The notes: a model not told the origin generated them from the sequence alone. A DNA stretch of 64,000 nt from Symsagittifera roscoffensis (GCF_963678635.1 NC_087063.1:60396759-60460758); one strand, 5' to 3'; shown: positions 1 through 9,864, counted from the stretch's first letter. Translations and numbers: made by a program.

Positions 1-262
1 ATAAAATATTATGTAAAGGTTTAAGTGTGAAAAGTTTAAGATTAAAGTTTAGGATGATGTTAGTTTTGTGTAATTTGCTGTTATTTTTCAGGTGATGAAG
101 CTGGGATGAAGAAATGATTATTGAATTGAAATTAATAGATGACAGATTATTAAAACTAACGATGATTTTTTGCTTTATATTGTTTTATTCAAATTGTTTT
201 AATATACTGCAGATTTTTGGAGAGAACGACTTGTGTAGTTTTTATCAGTCGTTATTGTATAA
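1..262 (-). repeat. Leader block of family A, direct repeat of 3775-4045
   Basis: This block is nearly identical to 3775-4045 and more distantly matches about 16700-16960, all in one orientation. At 3775 and 16700 it lies just inside the 5' LTR, but here it directly follows the end of gag. A head-to-tail duplication of about 3.77 kb, or a deletion that joined two elements, would explain this. Confidence 0.7.
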
Positions 263-287
263 ATAGGGGTTTTGGAAATTGTCAAGA

Positions 288-1235
288 TTATTTTGGTAAT
301 AGTTCAGTTCTGTGTTTCGTGTTCATTTTAATCTGAAGCATAATTATTAAATGTATAATTTCGGCTTCACTTTCATCGTCTGTGGATTCGCAAGTTACAT
401 GATTGAGGTGTAATTCTGTGGTTTCAGTGTTATCAATACCGGGAGGGTCTGATTGAGTTTCCTCAGTTGATTGTACTTGGTTACTTTGTCCTTGATTTTT
501 AGGTGTACTATTTTTGTAGTTTTGGAGTGATTTTTGATATTGTGTAATATTTCTGTGCGATGATTGAGAAAAATTTCTTTGTCAATTTTGATAATTCGAG
601 TTTCTATTTTGGGAATTGTCACGTGATCTATTGTGATAGTTATTGTAACTTGATCTATGGTAGTTTGATCTATTGTCTGAATAGTCTCGTGATCTGTTAT
701 TTTGATACTGTCTATTTCTATTATTTGAATAATTTCTGTTTTTTTTTGTACGAGGAGTTTCTGGATCTATCGTTTGAATAGTATCGATTACAAGAGTTTG
801 AACGGGAACTGTTTTTAAGGAAGATTGAATAATTGCTTCTATTTGAATTTGATCTTGAATAATTATTTTGATATCGATTGTTTTGACTGTTTCATCGACT
901 GTATCTATTCTGTGAGAAATTTCGTGAGTTTCTTTGATCTGGAGATTTTCCACGATAGTTATATCTGTAGGAAGATTGTTGTCTAGAGGCATTATAATTG
1001 TCAGGTAGTGGTTTGCTTGAAATGTTGTAACTGTGAATAACTTTTGTTTCGTAGATTTTGGGGTGATGTCTTGTTTCCCTTTGTTCGTTTCGTGTATATA
1101 GTTCGAAAAGATCTGCTTGATAAAAAGGATCTGGTTGATCGAATTTCTAGTTATTGGGATGATGATTTGTGTTAAATCGTTGATTTTTACCATAGTAATC
1201 TTCGTCACCTGAGTCTTGTGATTGATTTCTAACAT
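288..1235 (-). pseudogene. Family A gag, C-terminal part
   Basis: Minus-strand frames at 582-1235 and 395-622 give an Asn/Arg/Ser-rich protein tail with repeated RSRD and NRSN-type motifs. An acidic segment (CESTDDESEAE) follows, with a stop at 288-290. The same tail and an ESTDDE motif recur in the copy at 58462-59022, so this is a conserved gag feature and not random ORF space. Basic low-complexity tails of this kind are common in nucleic-acid-binding capsid proteins. The nucleocapsid knuckle seen in copy 2 is missing here, and the N-terminal part is fused out of register, so the gene is broken. Confidence 0.6.
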
Positions 1236-1325
1236 GATGTTTGTTTGCTATTTTTTTTTATTTTGTAGAAAAAATGGGTAGTTTTTGCTACCATCCAGTG
1301 TAGCTCGGGGGCTGGTCGTTAAAAA

Positions 1326-1523
1326 TTACTGATTGGGAAGCTTGTTGTGGTGCATTTTGATTTTTTGATTGCGATTGATTTTGACTATTCGTATTGGGAG
1401 TTTTGTTGATTTGGATTTTTGGCAAAAATTATAGTTATGATCTGAGAAGTTATTTCTCTTTGATGTCTTTTGCTCATTTGTTTGTCTTGATGTTGTTACT
1501 GGTCTGAATGTTTGATATTCCAT
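1326..1523 (-). pseudogene. Family A gag-region fragment
   Basis: This 65-residue open stretch continues the coding sequence of 1530-1964 on the same strand after a short break. The matching segment of copy 2 lies at about 13218-13440. It is Asn/Gln/Lys-rich with no recognisable domain. It is kept because its order relative to neighbouring segments is the same in both copies. Confidence 0.4.
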
Positions 1524-1529
1524 CTGTGA

Positions 1530-1964
1530 TTATTTTGGAAAAACTGAAGTTTTCACTGTCGACTGTATAGTTGTTTGTGGAAATACTGTGTTTTTAATTT
1601 TTGGAAATGTAAGTGTCGGGTGAATAGGAGAAATGCTTTGTTGTGTCGTTGTTAGCATTGTTTCAACTATTTTTTCATTTACGAAATGTGATAGGTTTTG
1701 GATATCTTGATGTGTAAGATTTCTTGTTCCATTCAAATTTTCTTGGTTAATAGATATAGAAATTAAACTGTTATTTCCTTCTCTATCTGTGAATTTTGAA
1801 ATATAGTTTATAGGTGTTGCATCAATAGTAAGTGGAGTTATTCTAACATAATCTCTATTGATAGAAATTGTGGTGATTACTTCACTTGAGATGTCAGTTG
1901 GTGTATTAATAAATGATGGATGAGACCATTCAGGTTCCCAAACATAATATGTTTTGTCTGCCAA
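1530..1964 (-). CDS. Family A N-terminal gag-region ORF, unknown domain
   Basis: The 144-residue product begins MADKTYYVWEPEWSHPS and is then Thr/Ile/Asn-rich. A clear homologue with substitutions and small indels lies at 13367-13900, sharing the ISINRDYVRITP and NGTRNLTHQDIQ regions. Divergence that keeps the frame between two copies argues that this once encoded protein. I do not recognise the domain. It sits between the leader ORF (2165-2560) and the capsid-like gag part. An upstream extension in frame is likely, so the start is uncertain. Confidence 0.5.
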   Translation of the reverse strand: MADKTYYVWEPEWSHPSFINTPTDISSEVITTISINRDYVRITPLTIDATPINYISKFTDREGNNSLISISINQENLNGTRNLTHQDIQNLSHFVNEKIVETMLTTTQQSISPIHPTLTFPKIKNTVFPQTTIQSTVKTSVFPK

Positions 1965-2164
1965 TATAGTTTCCTCGTGTGAATTTTGTGGTTGAAAACT
2001 TCTTCTTGCTAGTGATATCAGGTCAAAAATATGGAAAAAAGAATCAATTATAAACTATGCTAGTTGCTTATTTAGATCAAGTTTAACTTTTTGTGATATT
2101 TCGTTATTAGTGAGATTTTCACTGGTTGTGCTTAAAAATTTTGAGAAATTACTTATTTCTTGTC

Positions 2165-2560
2165 TTACAGCTGTATGTCGGGATGTTTGAATTGGGGAGG
2201 CACCTTGTGTTTTTTCAATTCAAGTATAGATAGATAGCTATAAAAAATTGAGAATTCATCAATTGTGAACATTGAGTTTGCTCTTTGTGAAATTAGGTGT
2301 TGTGTATTTTTTATATAATCTGTAAAAACTTTCGAGAATTCTACATCTATATTGTCTGTTCGTATTTGTTTTTTGTCGTTATTTTTCTTTGGTGATGCAA
2401 TTTCGATTGTGTATATACCATAATCTGATGTGATAAAATATATATCTCTTAGGTGGAAATCAAGGATTTGTCGTTTTGTTTGTAGTTCAGAGAATTCTTT
2501 TTTACATGGGCTAATTCCATTTTCAAATAAGTTTACAATTAAGTTATGGCGAAACATCAA
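2165..2560 (-). CDS. Family A leader ORF, unknown function
   Basis: A 131-residue product starts MMFRHNLIVNLFENG and contains KRQILDFHLRDIYFITSDYG and a hydrophobic C-terminal helix (IFYSYLSILELKKHK). The same protein, broken, is readable on the minus strand at about 14160-14500 in copy 2, with many conservative changes, so it was a real gene. It lies 5' of gag, an unusual place for an extra ORF in a Gypsy-like element. No catalytic motif, zinc ligand set or signal peptide is visible. It may be the N-terminal portion of a long Gag. Confidence 0.5.
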   Translation of the reverse strand: MMFRHNLIVNLFENGISPCKKEFSELQTKRQILDFHLRDIYFITSDYGIYTIEIASPKKNNDKKQIRTDNIDVEFSKVFTDYIKNTQHLISQRANSMFTIDEFSIFYSYLSILELKKHKVPPQFKHPDIQL

Positions 2561-2649
2561 TATGTTTTATTGGTTGCTTCCAATTATATAGGCGTATTGG
2601 TTTGTTGATATATGACTTTTTTATTTTGCGTTTTCCTTTTATTGATGTT

Positions 2650-3030
2650 GGTGTTGTGACTTCTCAGTCGGAAAAAATATTTAGTCGTCGATCGATTTAT
2701 TTTAGCTTATGGATTCTTTTAATTCTTGAAGGTCCTGTATTGTGTTTGCGTCTGATTCTGAGACTGCGTTTGGACAACAGAGTTTGGTAGTTCACGAATA
2801 TACGCGTCACATTTTTGGTGCTCGTGACTCGCCGACTTGTGCGAATTTCGCTTTGCAGAAGATTGCATCGGATAATCAAGCTGAGTACCCCGAAGCTGTT
2901 TCGACTGTTGTCAAGAAGCTTCTGCGTTTTTTTTGTTTCTGCATTTTTTTGTTTTGAAAATCGTTTTCTGATAAATTGTTTTTGTTTTGTTATGATTGTC
3001 TTTTGTCGTGTCTGTCGCTTTGATCTTATA
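2650..3030 (+). mobile_element. BEL/Pao fragment inserted in family A copy 1
   Basis: Aligning this locus with the two copies at about 14700 and 15940 shows roughly 380 extra bases here, between a shared cgttttcctt side and a shared gatcctat side. The extra segment carries the BEL/Pao RT scrap at 2742-2925 on the plus strand, opposite to its host element. Confidence 0.6.
2742..2925 (+). pseudogene. BEL/Pao reverse transcriptase fragment
   Basis: About 60 residues read VHEYTRHIFGARDSPTCANF followed by ALQKIASDNQAEYPEA. This segment, an HIFGA-SP-CAN core with a following helix just upstream of the YxDD motif, is highly diagnostic of BEL/Pao reverse transcriptases. The catalytic YxDD that should follow within about ten residues is absent because the homology stops at about 2925. 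The frame is closed by a stop shortly upstream. It is a dead scrap, unrelated in sequence to the minus-strand element around it. Confidence 0.75.
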
Positions 3031-3774
3031 GATCCTATTGTTTGTCTGTGGTGTTAATACAATGTCGTACCTTTCGTTTTAATTTAAGCAATTATGTGAT
3101 ACGATTTTTTGTTTGTTACCTAGATTATCTCCTGACATAAGGTTTAGGATGATGGATGCAATATTTGGGTTAGAACTTTTTAATTTCTTAAACTGTTATT
3201 TTTTACGCGTTTTGTGTGGTTATCTTATCTTGGGGCATAGGCTGTCGTGGTTTGACGGGTTGGAGAGAGAGAGAGTATTATATCGATTCGTGAGAATAAT
3301 TTTTTTTCTCGTGACTAAGTTCTAATTTAAGATAAACTTACCTAATCCTACTTAGGGGTTGTGATTTGTGATCAAGGGTTGGAGAATAGTAAATCAATCC
3401 ACAAGGCTCAGGTATAATAAGAACGCAAGTAGATCGTTAGATACTATTTTATGATTTACTAAGCTTAAGTCTTTTAGCCTGAGTCATCTAAGAGGAAGGG
3501 AATCAAGTGAAAAATGAGTAAGCGAAGTTCTTCAGTTTAGTTTAATTAAAATGGTTAGTTTTTTCAAAAGTTTCTATAGTCCTGGCTCTTTGATAAAGAT
3601 TGGGTTGTGAATCGACCTTTGAGGTCGTTAGACACTTTTCAAAAATGTGGGGAGGGGGGGGGGCAAAATTGATGATCAGAAAAAAAAAGTTTATTTAAGT
3701 GACTGTTTAAAAATCCTTGAATGATCTGTTTTTAAATTGAGATAAATTTTAGGAGAAAACAAGAATAAGCCTTA
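3031..3774 (-). other. Non-coding leader of family A copy 1
   Basis: No gene is seen. The sequence matches the two tandem leader units in copy 2 (about 14760-15530 and 16000-16700), including the ggtttaggatgatggatgc and ggttggagaga blocks. A G-rich run lies at about 3651-3662. Confidence 0.5.
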
Positions 3775-4045
3775 ATAAAATATTATGTAAAGGTTTAAGT
3801 GTGAAAAGTTTAAGATTAAAGTTTAGGATGATGTTAATTTTGTGTAATTTGCTGTTATTTTTTAGGTGATGAAGCTGGGATGAAGAAATGATATGACAGA
3901 ATATTAAAACTAACGATGATTTTTTGCTTTAACTAAGTTTTGTATTTTTAATCAAGAAATTATTTTGTTCAAATTGTTTTAATTTACTGCAGATTTTTGG
4001 AGATAGCAATTTCTGTTGTTTTTATCAGTCGCTGTTGAATAAACA
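3775..4045 (-). repeat. Leader block of family A (second direct copy)
   Basis: This is the partner of 1-262. Within it and just upstream, minus-strand frame 3984-4172 is open (62 residues) and resembles 16843-17052 (both contain RRKxEQ and an IQ-RLIK-T core), so part of the leader was probably coding. Confidence 0.6.
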
Positions 4046-4199
4046 GTAGGTTTAGCACCAATAAGGTTACTGAAGGATTTTTCAAATCTTGTGTCATTGA
4101 ATAAAAATTTAATTTTACTGCAGAAATGATCCTAAATACATAGGTTTGTTCTGGTTTCCTTCGTACTATCATTAAATCAATTGGTAGATTTCTTCCTAG

Positions 4200-4412
4200 T
4201 CATAGATCGTGACTTGTCCTTGCTCTTTTCGCATTGCCTGGTATTTCTGGTATTGTTTGGAAAATTGGCGGAGATCTATTGAGTCGGAGAGACACTTCTA
4301 ATAAATTGTCTGTTTTGTGTAACATTTTTGCAATTTTGCAATTGTCTAATTCTACTCTGTTTTTTTCTAAGTCTAAGATAGTTAAGGTCTTGTTCGAGAC
4401 TTTTGGTCGCAC
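4200..4412 (-). CDS. Family A 5' leader ORF next to the primer site
   Basis: This 70-residue frame includes LDLEKNRVELDNCKIAKMLH and RLNRSPPIFQTIPEIPG. The corresponding sequence at 17060-17280 has diverged but is recognisable. Its first codons overlap the putative primer-binding site, so the annotated start is unlikely to be the true one. Function is unknown; it may be the first part of an N-terminally extended Gag. Confidence 0.3.
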   Translation of the reverse strand: MRPKVSNKTLTILDLEKNRVELDNCKIAKMLHKTDNLLEVSLRLNRSPPIFQTIPEIPGNAKRARTSHDL

Positions 4413-4414
4413 CA
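4398..4414 (-). promoter_or_regulatory. Putative primer-binding site, family A copy 1
   Basis: On the minus strand TGGTGCGACCAAAAGTCTCG begins two bases after the LTR end and is conserved at 17265-17283. Its complement ends in CGCACCA, preceded by a TTCGAG stretch, which resembles the 3' end and T-loop of a tRNA. It is one base too short for a perfect tRNA match, so the tRNA is not assigned. Confidence 0.45.
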
Positions 4415-4416
4415 GA

Positions 4417-4750
4417 TGAGTTATGTATGATTAACTATACTCATAGAGTAGCTTCAGATAAAGTACACCGTCTGCTCGTCGCGCTATCTTATTTTCGGCA
4501 GGATAGATTCGTGCAACTTCTTAGTCTAGTACCAATCTTAATCTTACTCTTATATCTCCTAGTCTCAGTAGATCTAGTGTATACTGGTTTATGCGAGTTA
4601 GTTTCCAGAAGGAGAATAACCGTATTCTAAGTTTAACTCAAATTGCTCAGGTGCTGAAACTACAAGTAATTTCAGCACTTACAAATAAGTGTAGTGGTTC
4701 CAATACACTTACAAATTAGAACCGGCACTTACAAAATATAACCAGTTCCA
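4417..4750 (-). repeat. LTR of family A, copy 1 (5' LTR)
   Basis: The plus-strand ends are TGAGTTATG and AGTTCCA, giving TG...CA termini. The interior (ctcatagagtagcttcagataaagtacaccg, then the rich aattcttagtctag block) matches 6191-6581, 17286-17654, 53016-53451 and 56496-56931. The outer third is rearranged, with the unit cacttacaaat repeated several times. Confidence 0.6.
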
Positions 4751-6190
4751 ATACGGGTTTTTTGATGAATGACATGTTAATTATACCTGTTTTTTGCCAG
4801 TGGGCAAAACATCGCTAAGTTTTCTCGTTTTTGAAAGATGAGTCATTAGGAAGCAGTCGACGTTTTTTGTAGAGCATAAACAAAATGGTAGCCCGATATT
4901 TTCTATCTTCCAAGATGCGCAGATATCTCGGATTTGCTGAAGCGTTTTAGCAGACTTCTGAATTCTTTTTTGAAAAAAGTTTGTGTTGCGAGTGTTCTCT
5001 GAATGCTGCAATGATTCTGCCGACGTTGTTGCTCCAAAATTCAGAAAAGGCTGATCAAAAGGCGGACATCTTTAGCCTCAGAGTAAAACTCGAGATATGG
5101 CATGCTTGAGCAATTGAAGAATTCGCCAATTGAAGAACTCGGGAAGTTATACAAAAAACCTTGTCCAAAAAACCTTATGCGAGAGACAAAATGATTTGAC
5201 GAAAGCGAAAATAAGAACCGGGGAAAAGTGATTGATGCAATAGCCCTGCAATCTGACTTGTCTGCTAAAGGCGTAATGCAGGTCCTACTACAAGCTATGA
5301 ATAGAGAAATGACGAAAACTGTGTAAGACAACCTTATTGATATGCACCCCAAACATTAAAAAAAATGATGCATAGTGTTCTTGTGATACGAGAAACCATC
5401 TGATACAAGAAGCCAGTTCCATCTAGTACTTTTCGACTGAAGGTCTTATTCAACAGCCAAAATCAAAGTTGACGCCATAAACAAGTTACAGCAAAAAAGT
5501 TTAAAAATATCTACGACCTATCCGCACCGAACAGTACAATCTCATAAAAAACATTATAGGATCAGAATCACGCAATATGAGTTGACTAAGCCGGTAAAAT
5601 ATAAATCGAAACTGCTTAGAAGAAAAGATGCAAAATTATTCAACAAAACACTGAACTTGAACTTCCAATTAGAATCTTCATAAATCAAAATCATCAAAAA
5701 GCAAAAAGAAATCCATGATATAAAAATTGACCCAATAAAAATTTGATAAAGAGCCGACGGGAACTGGGTGCGAAAAAAGTTACCGAAAAAAAGCATTATT
5801 TTTTCAAGAAGTTTTTTTTGCAAAAAAAATTACATTATAAGATTGAAATTTACCAAATCTACTGAATAGGTCATTTTGTGAACAGAGGTATCAACGGAAA
5901 AATCTACTGCCCGATTGCAACACCCTTGCTGATCGAAGGATTAAACATGAGTTGCAATTGCATATAAAATTTTTGCAGCCCCGTTTTTTGTTGGGTGATT
6001 GTAGTTTGAAGGGATTTAAAGTTTTATTGTAGTTTGATTGAGTGATGTGTAGTCTCAAAGCCGATTGTAGTTCGAGGCTTTGTTTGTAATGAATTCGAAA
6101 AAAAAATAGTTTAAAACGTTTCATCTAAACCTATCAAGGTTTTCAACTTTGGAATGTAGCCAACAGAAATTTAAGAATATGCGAAGGGAT
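4751..6190. other. Spacer between family A copies, with a decayed plus-strand coding relic
   Basis: No family A sequence is seen in this 1.4-kb gap. A decayed coding stretch lies at 5090-5690 on the plus strand. The rest (4751-5089, 5691-6190) shows nothing recognisable. Confidence 0.5.
5090..5690 (+). pseudogene. Decayed coding sequence of unknown origin
   Basis: One plus-strand frame reads coherent protein-like segments between stops, such as GKVIDAIALQSDLSAKGVMQ and KSLKISTTYPHRTVQSHKKH, continuing to about 5690. Composition is Lys/Ser/Leu-balanced, unlike the Phe/Leu-rich translations of nearby non-coding DNA. At least four in-frame stops are present. I do not recognise the family; a transposase or retroelement product is possible. 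Confidence 0.3.
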
Positions 6191-6581
6191 TCGAGTTATG
6201 ACCTTTCGCCTGTACTCATAGAGTATTTTCAGATAAGGTACACCGTCTGCTCGTCACGTTATCTTATTTTCGGCCGGATAGATTCGTGCAACTTCTTAGT
6301 CTAATACCAATCTTAATCTTACTCTTATATATTTTAGTCTCAATAGATCTAGTGTATACTGGTTTTTGCGAGTTAGTTCTTGCAGTTTATCCAGAAGGAG
6401 AACAACTGTTTTCAAAGATTTTTTCAAATTGTTCTGGTGCTGAAACTACAAGTAGTCTCAGCACTTACAAATAAGTTTCAATGTTAGAGATGAAATATGA
6501 TTGGTTAGTTAGAAATATTTTATAGTGGTAATTTATCAAAAATATAATTGGTTTACAAATACTAGCTTAGAACTGGTTTCA
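6191..6581 (-). repeat. LTR of family A, copy 2 (3' LTR)
   Basis: This block matches the 5' LTR at 17286-17654, including the ttcggccggatagattcgtg and agatctagtgtatactgg blocks. A minus-strand TATAAAA lies at 6518-6524, at the same place as 17594-17600 in the other LTR, about 55 bp from the LTR outer end. The left terminus reads cgagttatg where others have tgagttatg. Confidence 0.65.
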
Positions 6582-8140
6582 CCCATCTGGGGCTTAGAGT
6601 GTTTTTAGTTTTTAATTGTTTTTTGTAGTGAAGGACGGGTGATGTAGTTTCCTTTAGAAGTTGTAAGCAGTGATTTATTGGAGAGAGGAAAGATGTAGTT
6701 GTTTGTGTAGACGGAAGAAGACTGTGTTGTTCGTGTTTCAAGATGGGTCTCGTTGATCGTGGATAGTCTTGGGTGATTGTGTCAAGACTTCTGATCGGTG
6801 CAATGATGTTTCGATTTCGTTAAGTTTAGAGCGAGACTACGTGCAGGGCGAAGTTTGACTTTTCCGTGTGAAGTGCCAAGTGACTAGGATCGGTATGTCT
6901 AATCAATATCGAGATGGCAATTTGTCTGGTTCAATGGGTTAGGTAATTTGTCTGGTACTTAAAATCTTTTGAGGGTATTGACTTTGGCAGCAAACCGAAT
7001 AGATTTGCCATTCCAGAGTTGGATTGTAGTCGGGTTGTCATCTCCTTTGTTGCTCATTCCTTGGGCTCTGAAAAGTCTCTTTAAACAGCTTTTATATAAT
7101 GACTTTTTGTTAGTTAGGTTTTTGTTCTGACCTATTTTTAATTGTTATCAGAAAAGCGTTTTTGTTTTAGTTTGGTTATTATCAAAGAGTCGCTCACACT
7201 AGAGCAATTTTCACCAAAAATAGAAGGTGCTTCACAAGGCGTGGTTGTAGCGCTGTGGGTTAGGTCGGCTATAGAGCATGCCCAGGGCGTCCCTCTGGAT
7301 TCTGAGGCCAGGAGTGGGCTATACTTTATGGTCTCTTGTGCAGAGTTTCTTTATTCGTTCAACCTTTTGTTACATTTTCATTACGTGTTTTTCTTTATGT
7401 GTTTTGGTTGTGTCTTTTTCTCAAAAGTAGAATTTCTTGTTTTGGGTTTGTCTTTTGACTGTGTTGTGTTTATCTTTTTGGTTTAATAAAACTTGAAAGT
7501 TGTTTACAAAAGAATAATTTATCCAATTTTAATCTGGGTTTAACCCGGTTTGGGTACCGTGGGACTTTCTTTCTGAGTGATGCTATTAGTTTGTGGTTTT
7601 ATGACGTTAGTAAGCTGCGTTGGTTAGTTCAGCTTACCATATAATTCCTTCCAACCGGGTTAAAGAAAAGTTTGAAACGAGTGAAAACAAGTTAGAGTTG
7701 TTATCAGTGAAAGTTGAAACTTGACTTTCATTATTTAAACAAGTTTTTGTGGGAGAGCTGTGCGATTGTGGAAAGAGTGTGTGATTTATGGGCGAGTAAA
7801 AGATTCAAATTTATAAAAGAAGCGTCTGGGAAAAGTTGTTTGTTAGTTTTTAAAATTATTTGCAATTTTTGATCAATTAACTACATAGAAGTTTTAATTT
7901 ACTGATGTGGGGTTTTTAATTTATGACATTACTGCTGTATAGAGGGAATTTTTACTGCTTTAATTAAATACTGCAAATTTTAAAATGGATTTAAAAAGAT
8001 TATAGAAAGGAGTTTACAGTTTTTTTTTTCATTTTGACTTATTTTAGATGATTGAGTGGTGCACTAAAAAAGAAAAATGAGACATTTATAAAGAATGGTT
8101 AGTAGTGTTTGAAATTTATTAGTTTAAATACTTGAGTATA
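6582..8140 (-). other. 3' non-coding part of family A copy 2
   Basis: No reliable gene is present. Segments near 6582-6640 and 7600-7720 (gtaagctgcgttggttag, attccttccaaccgg) match 53452-53860 and 56932-57340, which fixes this as internal 3' sequence of the element. The other copies lack about 900 bp that is present here, including the SINE-like stretch at 7225-7335. Confidence 0.5.
7225..7335 (+). repeat. Possible tRNA-derived SINE head
   Basis: The sequence ggttgtagcgctgtgggtta and downstream ggattctgaggccag are spaced like A-box and B-box elements of a tRNA-derived SINE. The GC-richer composition contrasts with the AT-rich flanks, and this part is absent from the two related 3' regions at 53452 and 56932. 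The B box is poor and no tail was identified, so the call is tentative. Confidence 0.3.
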
Positions 8141-8460
8141 CTAACAAAAGGTCGTCGCCGGCAAAAAATACATTTGGAGAAAACAGTGGGTTGGGTGATG
8201 TGACGAGCTTAGCAAGCATGAGGAGGGCGTATTTAGTTTGGACCATAGAAACTCAAGTGCTCTGATGATTTTGTGCTCTTCATTATTGAGTGAGAAATCA
8301 TGGGGCGTTTTTTGAATTAGATTATAAAGCTTGTGGTTATATTTGGTATTATGAACATATTCAAGAATTTGGACTTCGATGGGCTGTAAACATTCGTGGG
8401 GGTTAACTAGTGCGCGGGATTCGCAAACATCAAAACATTTAGTTAGTGGGCAGTATATAT
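8141..8460 (-). pseudogene. Family A third coding region, C-terminal Cys-rich part
   Basis: A minus-strand frame stays open for about 100 codons to a stop at 8141-8143. It begins CPLTKCFDVCESRALVNPHE, with four cysteines in its first 23 residues, and continues with IEVQILEYVHNTKYNHKLYN. Composition is clearly protein-like. It continues the same strand and order as 8820-9350 and 9280-9864, after a stretch broken by stops and a TA microsatellite at 8454-8470. Paired cysteines in a 3' ORF could suit an extracellular domain, but no fusion motif or membrane anchor is visible, so function stays open. Confidence 0.4.
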
Positions 8461-8819
8461 ATATATATACATTTGTCTTATGGGGTCAATTTCGAATAAT
8501 GCCTTGCATATTAGTACTTTTTATACAATAAGTCAAATTTAGGTGAGGTATGTTCAGAGTTAATAGCTGCGAATCTATATTGTGGGTTTCGTGATGGTGT
8601 ATTAGTTAGATAGTGGTGTTGAATAAGTTTATAACAAAAGTATGTGTGGGTTTGTTTAGTGCGTAACATCATTTGATGTGAGCAGTGCAAGTCACGTTCT
8701 TTCAGGTGAGGAAATTAAAAGCTAGTGAAAAACGATCAAAATTGTTAAAACAAGAATCATAAGCTTTGTTGTCTCGGAGTGCTGTAGAAATAATATTATC
8801 ATATTTTTTATTCATGCTG

Positions 8820-9350
8820 TTAATGACAAACACATATTGTGATTTTATGAAAAAAATTTTCAATTTGTTGGGGATTAGTATTTTCGTCTTCTTCTAAGAT
8901 TGCATATTCCATTTCGTGCAATAGCATGATCATAGTGGTTAAATGAGAATCGGTTTGCTTTCTGTGCAACAAACTTTTTTTGATGTTTGCGTTAGTCGTA
9001 TGATTGTGAATTGTTTTTCGTGCAGTGCTGTGGTTAGGAGTTTTACATAATTTTTTGTGTTCTGGGTTATTGTATAATGGAAGTGCTAATGGGTTAGTGA
9101 AATTGTAGTTAGTATGATGTCCATGAGAAAGTGAGAAACAGGCTATATTTGTCAACGTAAGTTCGTTGGTTGTTGTAAGTGTTCTGATAGTAAGTATATT
9201 GTGGAAAGAATGGTAAGCAGTTTTGTAAAAATTCTTCAGTGTTTGTATAGAGTGGGTGAGGGGAAAACAATCGAGGTGGTCAGGGGTGGTGGAATATTTG
9301 GGTATTGGGTTCCTTTTGTTTGAATACTCGATGGGCTCGGGTTTCTTCAA
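8820..9350 (-). pseudogene. Family A third coding region, middle part
   Basis: The 176-residue frame overlaps the end of 9280-9864 by 71 bp in another frame, as expected of one gene broken by a small indel. It is His/Thr/Asn-rich with an internal THSIQTLKNFYKTAYHSFHN stretch and an acidic EEDENTNPQQIENFF end. Protein-like sequence continues past its stop, in another frame, at about 8690-8815. No known domain is recognised. Confidence 0.4.
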
Positions 9351-9864
9351 TTGTGGAGGCTGGGTTGGATGATTCGGAGGAGGAAATGGATTGTGATAAG
9401 TGATGATGTGTTAATCTGTTAAGGTTTTGAAGCTGTAGTTGTAAGGTGATGAAATTATTAAGCTGGTTTTCTAGTTCTTCCTTGACGGGACTAGACGGGT
9501 CGGGTTGGTCACTTATCTTTGGGAAGAGGATTCGGGTTACGTCGGTATAGGAAGAAGGAGCTGGGGAAGGTTCGTCGGGAGTTGAGGTATGGGGTGGACG
9601 GAAGGAGGAATGCAAAAAAGTGGACGAGCTGAGCTCGGAATTCGGGAATTCATCTGGAGTTTCAATATCGGAATTGTTAAATTGTGAGATGGTATGAAAA
9701 ATTGTGTTTGTGAAGTCATCATCAGAATCCATGCGTAGTGAATTTTTAGTGAATGATGGCAAGGGAGAGGAAGTGAGGCCAGAGGATGATATGTTAGGAG
9801 AGTGACGTTGGAGAATGGATGGGTAAGAAAGGGAACGGTTGAGGGATCCAATCTGACGCCTCAT
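9280..9864 (-). CDS. Family A third coding region, N-terminal part
   Basis: The 194-residue product starts MRRQIGSLNRSLSYPS and is Ser/Pro-rich, with acidic clusters (MDSDDDF, IETPDEFPNSELS). A probable coiled coil follows at about residues 128-153 (VKEELENQLNNFITLQLQLQ). The Pro/Ser/acidic mix is very unlike the Phe/Leu/Lys-rich translations of random AT-rich DNA here, which supports real coding ancestry. It starts about 1.3 kb downstream of gag on the same strand. Neither copy 1 nor the 56480-60240 copy carries it, so it may be a variant-specific or captured gene. Confidence 0.45.
   Translation of the reverse strand: MRRQIGSLNRSLSYPSILQRHSPNISSSGLTSSPLPSFTKNSLRMDSDDDFTNTIFHTISQFNNSDIETPDEFPNSELSSSTFLHSSFRPPHTSTPDEPSPAPSSYTDVTRILFPKISDQPDPSSPVKEELENQLNNFITLQLQLQNLNRLTHHHLSQSISSSESSNPASTIEETRAHRVFKQKEPNTQIFHHP

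Larger units (their letters stand above)
1..4750 (-). mobile_element. Family A LTR retroelement, copy 1 (3' end missing)
   Basis: Read on the minus strand, this copy runs from a 5' LTR (4417-4750) through a putative primer-binding site, leader ORFs and a gag region to the window edge. The assignment rests on blocks shared with copy 2 (6191-17654) and with 56480-60240: LTR, primer-site region, leader and gag. No pol remains: gag ends at about 288 and a second copy of the leader block follows. Many stops and frameshifts make it a relic. The superfamily is probably Gypsy/Ty3-like, judged from the protease and RT pieces found in the third copy. Confidence 0.65.

Noticed and set aside
7142-7486. 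114-residue ORF with a long Phe/Val-rich tail
   Set aside because: The tail is typical of T-rich DNA, and the GC-richer start fits a tRNA-derived SINE-like segment better.
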